A stretch of DNA of 52,293 nt from UBA8437 sp963933195. GTDB lineage: Bacteria > Planctomycetota > Planctomycetia > Planctomycetales > Planctomycetaceae. Below the pieces are notes generated by a model. That model did not search any database, had not been told where the DNA came from, and saw nothing but the letters and a program-made list of their open reading frames with translations. The stretch is from positions 1 to 52,293 of the forward strand of contig CAWVUS010000003.1 of assembly GCA_963933195.1 (NCBI GenBank), in the 5' to 3' direction. The translations under genes and the position numbers were made by a program. How positions within the stretch are numbered: position 1 is the first letter of the stretch; each line of letters opens with the position of its first letter. Of this stretch, positions 17,473 to 25,894 are shown piece after piece.

Positions 17473-20400
17473 CTAGTCTACAAAAAGAAATTCGTTGAGG
17501 CTAAACAAAGCTCCGGCCAGCGATGTCCAGGCCCGCCGCGAATTGCCTCCCGCGGTTTTCCGGGACCCTGCCAAAAACTCGACGGCTCGTGACCTCTCGA
17601 CCGACGTCGGTGGTCGCGACAGCACCAGCCACCACGCCTGCTCGATCTGGCGACCCTCGTCCCCGGAATGGGCCAGGACCCTGTCAGCCAGTCCCTGGGC
17701 TCGTTCCTGCACAAATTCGTTATTCAACAGGAACAGCGCCTGGTGAGCCACGGTGGTGTTGGTACGTCGTGAATTGATCGAGTTGGGGTCTCCCACGTCA
17801 AACAACTCCATCATCTCCTGCAATGTCGTCCTCACGACCGGCATGTAAAGACTGCGCCGTCGCGTCTTGAAATTGGCTGTTTCGCTGTTGGAGTCGTCGA
17901 CGCTGAATAGCTTTGGCTTCCATTTCTGGAACGTCCCAAACATCTGGGAATCCAGTCCACCCGCAACCGCCAGCATCGCATCACGAAATGGCTCGGCCTC
18001 GAGACGACGACGACTCACCCGCCACAGAAAACGGTTGTCGGCGTCCACGACCATTGCCGACTCACGTGACGTGCTCGCCTGGCGGTAGACCGATGAGAGC
18101 ATGATCCGTCGATGCAGTCGCTTCAGTGACCAGCCGTCCCGGAGAAACGTCACCGCCAGGTGGTCCAGCAAACGGGGATGCGAGGGTTCCTCGCCCAATT
18201 GCCCAAAGTTGTCCGGAGTCCTCACCAACCCCTCACCAAAGTGCCACCCCCAGACACGGTTGACCATCACCCGAGCGGTCAGCGGATGCTCGGGACGCGT
18301 GAGCCATCGTGCCAGTTCCAGCCGACCGCTGGTCCCGGAGGCAATCTTCGCCTCGGACCGATCCGGATCCATCAAAACAACCGGGAAGCCCCGGGGGGCA
18401 ACATCACCGAGTCGACGGTTGTCCCCGGCCACGTGAATCCGCAGATCAGCCGGTTTCTTGTCGTCGAAAGCAACCATGGCCGAGGCCAACTTGGGAAAGA
18501 CGGTGGCCGCCAATTCCGTGGATTGCGTCTTCAAAACGGCCAGTTGTTCCCGCTCACCGGGAGGATAGAACGCCTGGGCGTCGGTTCCGGGAACAAGCGG
18601 ACCGTCCTTCGCCGCCAATCGCTTGACCAGTTCGGGGCTGTCCAGGTCGACCCGGGCCCTGACCTCATCGACACTCCCGGGAAACTCGAGAGCCAACCGA
18701 TGAAGCGGTGACGTTTTCTGTCCAGCCGCGGCCAAAATCTCTCGGGACAACCGCTGTGCAAAGCTGGGAACCAGGCGATTCCGCTTCAGCAACTCCTCCA
18801 CCGACGCGGCCCCATCCTGCCGCGGTCGCTTTCGCTCGACGGCCGCAACATCACGTGGTCCCTCGGCACGTCCCCCCTCTTGAAACAGGCGAGTGATCTC
18901 GGCCGCATCAAGAACCCGGTCCCAGATGGCCACGTCATCCAGATCACCGGCGAAACTGCGATACGTGGCTCCCAGTTGCAACGACACCGGCGCACCATAA
19001 TCGGAAGCCGAACTGACCGTCCCAATCGACTTGCGGCCAACCACCTTGCCGTCGATGTACATGATTCCATCGGCATCACGATCGGACGTCACGACCAGGT
19101 GGTGCCACTTGCCATCGGTCAACAGCGGGAGTTGATCGGTGGACGGCGTGATGTCCACCGATCCCTTTTTGTCGTCGTAGTGCCTGAGGTACACACCCTT
19201 GTAAGGGCCCGGACGCAGGGCAATGAACCAGATGTCCTTCGTCTTGAACGTCGCCGACACGATCGAATCGGCCGAGCCGGGGCTGTACCCATTCGGGGCA
19301 CGAAGCCAGATCGAGACACTGAAGTCCCCGGCTTTTCCGAAGGACAACGACTTCAGTTGCGAGCGATCAATCTCCACCACCTGCCCGGTCGCAAATCGTA
19401 ATGCCCGACCAATTCGTCCGTCATCGATCCGACTGGGCACCGGATCCCCCATCTTGGCCGAAAGATTGACCAGGCGACCTCCGGGGCCGGGCGTGGCCGA
19501 AACGATTGTTCCCGATGGCTCGTCAAAAGCCCAATGGGCCACCGCCGGTCGATCTCCCCGCGTGTGATAGATTGCCGCGGCCGCCAACAGGTATTCGGGC
19601 AACCGTTTCCTCGCGTCGTCGATCAACCGCTTGTTGGCAGCCGTGGTGATCTTGGATATCGCCGCCGCCACCGCTTTGGTCTGCTCCGCATGTCGCTTGC
19701 GTGCCCGGCTGACCGACGGGGCCTCCAGCGTTTGCTCGGGCCAGTACGAGGGATTCTTGTTCATATCTCGCACCGATACCGTGCTGCGAAAAATTCCCGC
19801 CAGGGCGTAGTAGTCGGATGTCAGCACCGGATCAAACTTGTGGTCGTGACACCGGGCACAGGCCAATGTCAGGCCCATCAAGGAGCGGCCCAGGACGTCG
19901 ATCTGGTCATCGACAACGTCCATGGCCATCAGTTCCTTGTTCTGTTCTCCCAGGCCCTTGGGCGCCAGGGTCAGCATGCCGGTGGCCAGCAAACGATCGA
20001 CCTCCCGCTGGTCCTCTTTCAAGGGGTCCAGCAGGTCTCCGGCGATTTGCTCGACCAGGAACCTGTCGTAGGGCGTGTCTCGATTGAAGGCGCGAACCAC
20101 GTAATCGCGATAACGCCAGGCGTTGGGGTAGACGTAGTCAAACCCACCACCGTTGGTGTCGGCGTAGCGGACGATGTCCAGCCAGTGCCGGGCCCATCGT
20201 TCTCCATATCGGGGCGAAGCCAGCAGGCGGTCCACAACCCGGGCAAACGCCCCGGGAGCGTGATCTGCCTCGAAGGCCTGTACCGCCTCGGGCGTGGGAG
20301 GCAAACCCCACAGGTCAAAAGTGGCACGGCGGATCCAGGTCTGGCGATCAGCATCCGGTGAGGGGGCCAGTTTCTCCTGTGTCAGCCGCGCCAGGACGTA

Positions 20401-20931
20401 TCGATCGATTGGTGTCCGGGACCATCGATCACCGGGCACGCTGGGCACCTGCCCCGGGGCCAACGATCGGAACGACCACCAGTCACGGTCATCCCTGGTG
20501 ATCGTGTTTCCGTTTTCACGGGTCCCCTTGTCTCCCGCACCGGGAACAATCGCACCATTTTTGATCCAGGTCACCAACTCGAGTATCTGTGCACCATCCA
20601 GCGGTGCGTCCGGCGGCATGCGTCCTTTTCCCTGGCGACGGATGGCCTGCATCAACAGGCTGCCGGTCGGATTCCCCGGCACAACAACCGGTCCCGACCG
20701 ACCTCCATTCATCAGCCCTGTAACCCGGGACAGGTCCAGCCCGGCCTTGGGCTTCAGCCCCGAATGGCACTTGCCACAGCGACTCACCAGCAGCGGGCGA
20801 ATTTTCGCCTCGAACCGCTGCAATTCCGCCACCCGATCAGCTGCTTCGGCCGGCAAATGGTTGACCATGACCAGCAACACAACAGTTGCCAGTTGGACGA
20901 ACAATCGCCGCCAGAAACAAATCCGCTGCAT
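17473..20931 (-). CDS. PSCyt1-DUF1549-LamG-DUF1553 secreted cytochrome-like protein
   Basis: 1152 residues. Order: signal peptide (1-30); planctomycete cytochrome C domain with CGKCH (52-56) and RMPPDAPL; DUF1549 (about 170-385) with LDIVRYADTNG and a second haem-like motif CARCHDHKFDP (about 358-368); a LamG-like jelly roll (about 464-690) starting VAHWAFDEPSGT; and DUF1553 (about 870-1130) with RLELARWLTRPEHPLTARV and NNEFVQERA. These proteins are a planctomycete and verrucomicrobial speciality, proposed to be exported and linked to complex carbon degradation. The LamG domain may bind a glycan. The DUF1501 gene follows at six bases. Confidence 0.93.
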   Translation of the reverse strand: MQRICFWRRLFVQLATVVLLVMVNHLPAEAADRVAELQRFEAKIRPLLVSRCGKCHSGLKPKAGLDLSRVTGLMNGGRSGPVVVPGNPTGSLLMQAIRRQGKGRMPPDAPLDGAQILELVTWIKNGAIVPGAGDKGTRENGNTITRDDRDWWSFRSLAPGQVPSVPGDRWSRTPIDRYVLARLTQEKLAPSPDADRQTWIRRATFDLWGLPPTPEAVQAFEADHAPGAFARVVDRLLASPRYGERWARHWLDIVRYADTNGGGFDYVYPNAWRYRDYVVRAFNRDTPYDRFLVEQIAGDLLDPLKEDQREVDRLLATGMLTLAPKGLGEQNKELMAMDVVDDQIDVLGRSLMGLTLACARCHDHKFDPVLTSDYYALAGIFRSTVSVRDMNKNPSYWPEQTLEAPSVSRARKRHAEQTKAVAAAISKITTAANKRLIDDARKRLPEYLLAAAAIYHTRGDRPAVAHWAFDEPSGTIVSATPGPGGRLVNLSAKMGDPVPSRIDDGRIGRALRFATGQVVEIDRSQLKSLSFGKAGDFSVSIWLRAPNGYSPGSADSIVSATFKTKDIWFIALRPGPYKGVYLRHYDDKKGSVDITPSTDQLPLLTDGKWHHLVVTSDRDADGIMYIDGKVVGRKSIGTVSSASDYGAPVSLQLGATYRSFAGDLDDVAIWDRVLDAAEITRLFQEGGRAEGPRDVAAVERKRPRQDGAASVEELLKRNRLVPSFAQRLSREILAAAGQKTSPLHRLALEFPGSVDEVRARVDLDSPELVKRLAAKDGPLVPGTDAQAFYPPGEREQLAVLKTQSTELAATVFPKLASAMVAFDDKKPADLRIHVAGDNRRLGDVAPRGFPVVLMDPDRSEAKIASGTSGRLELARWLTRPEHPLTARVMVNRVWGWHFGEGLVRTPDNFGQLGEEPSHPRLLDHLAVTFLRDGWSLKRLHRRIMLSSVYRQASTSRESAMVVDADNRFLWRVSRRRLEAEPFRDAMLAVAGGLDSQMFGTFQKWKPKLFSVDDSNSETANFKTRRRSLYMPVVRTTLQEMMELFDVGDPNSINSRRTNTTVAHQALFLLNNEFVQERAQGLADRVLAHSGDEGRQIEQAWWLVLSRPPTSVERSRAVEFLAGSRKTAGGNSRRAWTSLAGALFSLNEFLFVD

Positions 20932-20971
20932 TTCTACGCTGCTCCGAAGACACGCCTCGTCCGACCGACCT

Positions 20972-22879
20972 TCACTTCGATTTTGACATCAACTGTCGGC
21001 TAAACCAATCCTCAAGAATCTGCTTTGCCGAGATCCGGCTGTCCCGGGGACGGTCCACCAGGTGCAGGTCCTGTGCACGGACCAGTCGACGAACCCGTGC
21101 ATCGCGGGCGGCGTCGGTGCTGCCAGGTTCGGACACCGACGGATGGATCACCACGCAGTCCCACTGCTGGTACGAGTAACTGAGCGAGTAGTTCATGATC
21201 CACGAGTAGGACGAGATGAACTCCTCGCCCGACTTGGCGACAGCCGAACGCGGCACGGCCACCAGCACGAGATCGGGTTTCATGGGCCGGACCCGTTTCG
21301 CGGCATCCTGCTCGATCGCCTTCAAGGACTGCTCCTGGGTCGGCCAACGCGTCACCTCGACCCTGGCACCCGGTTGCAACTTCTGCAGCACGCCGACGAT
21401 CGACACGTCGTAGGGCGGCATCGCCAGCACCCGGATCGGCTTGCCCGCCTTCAACAGTGACAACGTGCGGGGGATCCCCGGCTGGATGGGATGGACATCT
21501 GCCAGGTCGACGGCCCGACCGGTGATCGACCGGGCGAGGTGCCGGGCGATCCGGCGGTGGCCATCCATGTTCGGATGGATCTGGTCACTCATCAACAGCC
21601 GCCAGTCATCCCGATCGCGATGCCGCATCGCGTCGAATCCGCGATAGCAATCGCACACCGGCACTTTCAACTCGTGGCCCACCGACCGGACAACATCACA
21701 GTATTCGACCAAACGTCCGGTCGGACGTCGCGGGGTCTCGATCACGTTGTTGGGAGTCGCCAGGACAACCTCGGCGCCGATGGCCCGGCACTTCTCGACT
21801 ATCGTCACCAGGTTCTTCCGATAATCGACCAGCGACACACCGGTCATGTCATTGAGTCCGAACATCACGGTGACGATGTCCGGCTTGTGAGCCAACACGT
21901 CCTTGTCGATCCGCGCCAGACCGTTGGCGGTCGTGTGACCACTGATGCCGGCATTGATGGCCTGGATCCGCACACCGGGAACAGCCGACTGGAGAGCCAA
22001 CCCGAGCATGGCCGTGTAGGCCCGTCGGCTGCCGGTGTGGTAATAGACACCCGTCACGCTGTCACCAAAACAGACAACACGGACGGGCTGTCGGCTTCGT
22101 TCCATCCGTTTTCGAATCCGGACACCGTGGCCAATTGGTGCCGCAAGAACTGGCAGGATCGCCTTGGCCAGGACCCGATGACCGACGGGATTGGGATGAC
22201 ACCCATCGGTGGTCCAGTCCCGCAATGTCACCCCGTCCTGTCTCGCTTCGGTCCAATTGGCAAAGTGATCGACCAGCGGCACCCGCCAACTGGCGGCCAC
22301 TTCGCGACACGCCACGACATACTTCTCGAGCCGCACGTTGGGATGCTCACCGGCTCCGTTGGGCTTTGCGTCGTCAGCCCATCGCGGCTCGGTCATCAAC
22401 ACCGGCGTGATGCCCCGGCTGAGCAATTCGGTGATCAACCGCACCAGGTTGGCGCGGTACTGTTTTCGAGACAGCCGGCTTGCGGTTTTGCCACGATCCA
22501 CAAAGCTGTCGTTGGTGCCATACATGATGGTCACGAAATCCGGTTTTAGCGCCAGGACAGTCGACAACCGCTTCAACGCCTGGTCGGTCCGCTCGCCACC
22601 AATCCCGACATTCGTCACGCGGACCAGTTTTCGGGACTCGTTCAAGCCCGCGTCCAACAACGCGGCAAAGGTCTGCTTGTCGGTCACCCCCGACCGGACC
22701 CCCTTGGTGATCGAATCACCGAGAGTGACGATGTGAACCGGTCGTGCCGGTGCGGTCTTGTCTTCATTGGCGGCGGCCGTGCCGAGAATGGCGGTCAGCA
22801 CCAGTGCTGCCGAAACGGTCACGGTGACCGCCCGGACCGGGCAAAAGGGGCCACGCGGTGTCCAACGGCATGCCATCAT
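20972..22879 (-). CDS. Secreted multi-domain SGNH/GDSL hydrolase
   Basis: 635 residues with a signal peptide (about 1-37). Two complete SGNH domains are visible. The first has GDSITKG (Ser56), MYGTNDSF and DGCHPNPVGH. The second has GDSVTG near residue 272, MFGLNDM and DQIHPNMDGH. Each keeps the Ser, Asn and Asp-x-x-His set. A third domain (about 470-635) starts IRVLAMPPYD, where GDS would be expected, and contains WDCVVIHPSV, so it is probably inactive. The likely role is de-acylation of an extracellular glycan or lipid. It follows the Gfo/Idh gene by six bases and is 40 bases before the PSCyt gene. Confidence 0.88.
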   Translation of the reverse strand: MMACRWTPRGPFCPVRAVTVTVSAALVLTAILGTAAANEDKTAPARPVHIVTLGDSITKGVRSGVTDKQTFAALLDAGLNESRKLVRVTNVGIGGERTDQALKRLSTVLALKPDFVTIMYGTNDSFVDRGKTASRLSRKQYRANLVRLITELLSRGITPVLMTEPRWADDAKPNGAGEHPNVRLEKYVVACREVAASWRVPLVDHFANWTEARQDGVTLRDWTTDGCHPNPVGHRVLAKAILPVLAAPIGHGVRIRKRMERSRQPVRVVCFGDSVTGVYYHTGSRRAYTAMLGLALQSAVPGVRIQAINAGISGHTTANGLARIDKDVLAHKPDIVTVMFGLNDMTGVSLVDYRKNLVTIVEKCRAIGAEVVLATPNNVIETPRRPTGRLVEYCDVVRSVGHELKVPVCDCYRGFDAMRHRDRDDWRLLMSDQIHPNMDGHRRIARHLARSITGRAVDLADVHPIQPGIPRTLSLLKAGKPIRVLAMPPYDVSIVGVLQKLQPGARVEVTRWPTQEQSLKAIEQDAAKRVRPMKPDLVLVAVPRSAVAKSGEEFISSYSWIMNYSLSYSYQQWDCVVIHPSVSEPGSTDAARDARVRRLVRAQDLHLVDRPRDSRISAKQILEDWFSRQLMSKSK

Positions 22880-22885
22880 GAGTGT

Positions 22886-24199
22886 CTAGGTCCCTGGTTC
22901 GAGAATCTCGATCGTCGTGTCGCTCAACAGGGCCGTCACCGGCGTCCCGCGGCCCGCCACGAAGTGCTCGAGGTTCTTTTCAGCGACCACCTCAGCCGCC
23001 TCGGCCACCTGCACCACGTTTCGCTGGCTGGCCGCCGTTGGGTAAGTCTCGTCGAGCGATTCGAGTGATTCGCCCAGTATGCGACGACGGATGATCGCCA
23101 GCAGCCCCGCGGCGATCGACGCTTTGCCGTACCCGAAGATCTCGAGTTCACCGCCCTGGTGCTGGAAACGGCCACCAAAGGACGGATTCCGTGTTCGCGA
23201 TCCGTCCCCGATGATCGCCTCGCGGAAACCCCGATCCTGTTGATCGACCATCCCACGGCCATAGATTCCGTACAACTCGATCTCCTGGTTGACCGCACCT
23301 TCGAACTCGGCCGGGTTGATCCAGTTGTTGCTGTAATCACCACGCATCCCGTTGTCGTAGGTCACCGCCACGTCGATGCTGTCCCAGGTCCGGATGGCGT
23401 GCTGGCGTGCGAAGGTCGACGGCTCGACCCCCAGCCGCCTGGCCACCTCGAGATGGTGCTCGTCCCAATGCTCCAGCAGGTTCTTCTGCCCCGTGGCGAA
23501 CACGCTGCGTGGCTTGACCCCCAGGTAGTGGTGCACGACGTCCAGCCAGTGACAACCCACGTAGGTGAACGGGTTGCTCTGCTCGGCCCATGCAAAGATC
23601 TCGGTGCTGACCTCCAACGGTTCCTCAAGCACCGTTCTCACCCGGTTGATCGGGCCGTACTTCGCCTCGGAGTTCAGCATCATGTCCCGGACGAACGGGT
23701 CGTACCGCTTGTGCATGTCGACGGCGACGATGCGATCGTGTTGCCGGGCCGCGGCAATGATCCGATCGGCTTCCTCACACGTCAGGCACAGTGGTTTTTC
23801 GGTGATGACGTCGCAACCGGCTTCCAGTGCCGCCATGATCGGGTCGGTGTGCAGGTGATCGGGAGTGGCCACGAACAGCACGTCGGGCTGATGGCGTTCG
23901 ATGATGTCGTTCCAGACCGTCTCGCCATAACAAGCCTCGATCTGGCGATCGGAAAACTCACCGGCGAACCAGTCGACGATCCGCCCGGCCGTCCCGCTCG
24001 ATTCGCTGCGGGTTCCCACCGCACAAAGATCGATCTCGACGTCGGCCACGTCGGCAGCCAGGTGGCTCATCCCGATGGACGTCAGCGTGCCGGCGATCCC
24101 GCCCCGCATCAGGTCCTTGAAGCTCTGGCCAATGATGTCGTCAAAGAACATGCCGCCACCGATTACGGCGACGCTGATGGAGCGAGAGGTGTCGGTCAT
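22886..24199 (-). CDS. Gfo/Idh/MocA family oxidoreductase
   Basis: 437 residues, cytoplasmic (no signal). The Rossmann start is VAVIGGGMFF, the family motif EKPLC lies near residue 140 (VITEKPLCLTCEEAD) and the substrate-domain segment GCHWLDVVHHYLG follows. The family uses NAD(P) to oxidise or reduce sugars and related compounds, and the exact substrate cannot be read. The family name is more secure than any substrate. The gene precedes the SGNH hydrolase by six bases and probably shares its mRNA, which suggests that the sugar released outside is handled inside. Confidence 0.9.
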   Translation of the reverse strand: MTDTSRSISVAVIGGGMFFDDIIGQSFKDLMRGGIAGTLTSIGMSHLAADVADVEIDLCAVGTRSESSGTAGRIVDWFAGEFSDRQIEACYGETVWNDIIERHQPDVLFVATPDHLHTDPIMAALEAGCDVITEKPLCLTCEEADRIIAAARQHDRIVAVDMHKRYDPFVRDMMLNSEAKYGPINRVRTVLEEPLEVSTEIFAWAEQSNPFTYVGCHWLDVVHHYLGVKPRSVFATGQKNLLEHWDEHHLEVARRLGVEPSTFARQHAIRTWDSIDVAVTYDNGMRGDYSNNWINPAEFEGAVNQEIELYGIYGRGMVDQQDRGFREAIIGDGSRTRNPSFGGRFQHQGGELEIFGYGKASIAAGLLAIIRRRILGESLESLDETYPTAASQRNVVQVAEAAEVVAEKNLEHFVAGRGTPVTALLSDTTIEILEPGT

Positions 24200-24319
24200 G
24201 GTGTGCGTTGGCCGGCCAGCTTACCGCCGGTATCCGTGTCTGGTTTCCAGGCGAATTGAAACCGGGAGCGAACACCCGCCCGACGGCTGGTGCCGGCCCC
24301 CGATGAGTTGCGACATGGT

Positions 24320-25795
24320 CTAGAGCAGCCCGGCGATCGGCTGGCCGAAATAGATGTTGTGTGGACGATCGACCTCGTCCTGCCAGACCGCGTCCCGCGG
24401 AATTCCCAGGCCGCTGTAGATCGTCGCCGCCATGTTCTCGGGCTTCTGCGGATCCGACGCCGGGTAGCCACCAATCTTGTCCGATGATCCGACAACGTTG
24501 CCGCCTCGAATGCCACCACCGGCAAAGAACAGTGTCTGGACCGCGCCCCAGTGATCCCGGCCAGGTTCCTTGTAGTGTTCCGGCAGGGTCGAGAGTTTCG
24601 GCGTGCGGCCAAATTCTCCACCCATCACGATCATGGTCGAATCGAGCAGGCCACTGTCGTCCAGGTCGTCCAGCAACGCCGAGAGAGCCCGATCGGTTGG
24701 CGGCAGCAACTTCTCGCGCAACCGCCAGAAAGCCTCGCCGTGAGTGTCCCAGCCCTCGTTGTTTCCCAGGTTGACCTGGACCATCGGCACTCCCGCCTGG
24801 GCCAACCGGAAGGCCATCAACAGGCTCCAACCAAAGCTGTTGCGGCCATAACGTTCCTGCAACTTCGCATCGGTGGTGGTGACATCGATCGCTCGACGCA
24901 CCTCCTGGCTGGCCAAAAGCGAAATCGCACTCTGACGGTGCAGGTCATAGGACTGGCCCGCGGCCGATTCTTCAAGAGCCGCTCGCTGACGGTCAATGGT
25001 GGTCAACAGGTCCAGTCGATTGCCAAAACGGCCACCGCTGACTTCACCGGGCAATTTCAGGCTCGGAGCCTGGAAGACCTTGGGCGGAGTCGAAGTCGCG
25101 TCCTTCATGGGCAACTGGTGAAAGGTGTACTCGGGATAGGCGCCCCGCCAGAACGGATCTCCATAATGGGTCGCCTCGATGATGAAGGGATCACGGTGAG
25201 ATCCCATCTGGCCACCGAAAGCACCCGGGATGGTTCCCCCGGACCAGTGCACCAGTTTCTCGGGAAGCATCACGGCCGGTGGCAGGTTGTTCGGCAAACC
25301 GGCCGAGTACCGGGGCACAGCATCACCGATGGTCGAGGCGATCGAGGGCCAGTCGTTGGGACGGGGCTTGCGATCGCCCTTGAATGCGGCCGACTTGATC
25401 GAACGACCGGTCAGCATGAAATAGTGACCCAGGGTGTGACCGTTGGTCGGGTGCGTCAGCGAACGGACCAGGGCCCAGTGGCGACTTCGCTGGGCAAGCA
25501 TCGGCAGATGCTCGCAAATCTGGATCCCCGGAGTGTCCGTGTCGATCGGATTGAACTCGCCCCGAATCGTATCGGGCGCATCGGGCTTGAGATCAAAACT
25601 GTCCTGCTGGGACAGGCCACCGGACAGGAAAATGTAAATGCACGTCTTGGCAGTCGCCGGAGTCGCCTGGGATTCCGGTCCCGCTGCTCGCAGGGCGTTC
25701 AGGTGATTCGTACCCATCCCCAGCAGCCCAATCGCACCGGCCTGCACGGCCGTACGACGAGTGACACCTGGATGTTGCCAGCGTCCGGAACTCAT
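24320..25795 (-). CDS. DUF1501 family secreted protein
   Basis: 491 residues from the ATG at 25795, preceded by GAGG seven bases upstream. The frame extends to 25852, but that extension lacks a binding site. The N-terminus has TRRTAVQAG and a hydrophobic stretch, so Tat export is possible. Landmarks: FLSGGLSQQDSFDLKP near residue 65 and GEFGRTPKLSTLPEHYKE, then PGRDHWGAV. The insertion between EFGRTP and GRDHW is longer than in the other copies here. It has no DUF1549/DUF1553 partner next to it. The next gene in the same direction is the Gfo/Idh oxidoreductase, 120 bases on. Confidence 0.88.
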   Translation of the reverse strand: MSSGRWQHPGVTRRTAVQAGAIGLLGMGTNHLNALRAAGPESQATPATAKTCIYIFLSGGLSQQDSFDLKPDAPDTIRGEFNPIDTDTPGIQICEHLPMLAQRSRHWALVRSLTHPTNGHTLGHYFMLTGRSIKSAAFKGDRKPRPNDWPSIASTIGDAVPRYSAGLPNNLPPAVMLPEKLVHWSGGTIPGAFGGQMGSHRDPFIIEATHYGDPFWRGAYPEYTFHQLPMKDATSTPPKVFQAPSLKLPGEVSGGRFGNRLDLLTTIDRQRAALEESAAGQSYDLHRQSAISLLASQEVRRAIDVTTTDAKLQERYGRNSFGWSLLMAFRLAQAGVPMVQVNLGNNEGWDTHGEAFWRLREKLLPPTDRALSALLDDLDDSGLLDSTMIVMGGEFGRTPKLSTLPEHYKEPGRDHWGAVQTLFFAGGGIRGGNVVGSSDKIGGYPASDPQKPENMAATIYSGLGIPRDAVWQDEVDRPHNIYFGQPIAGLL

Positions 25796-25894
25796 GATGG
25801 ATCCTCGAATATCAGTCGAAAATGCTCGGATCGATCGCGACGTCACACTCACATCGACTCATGATTATATGTCGACCGGTCACCGATGTCTTCA

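Noticed and set aside
19534..20361. A 275-codon plus-strand open frame opposite the DUF1549 region.
   Set aside because: Antisense shadow of the PSCyt/DUF1553 gene; low-complexity composition and no recognisable motif.
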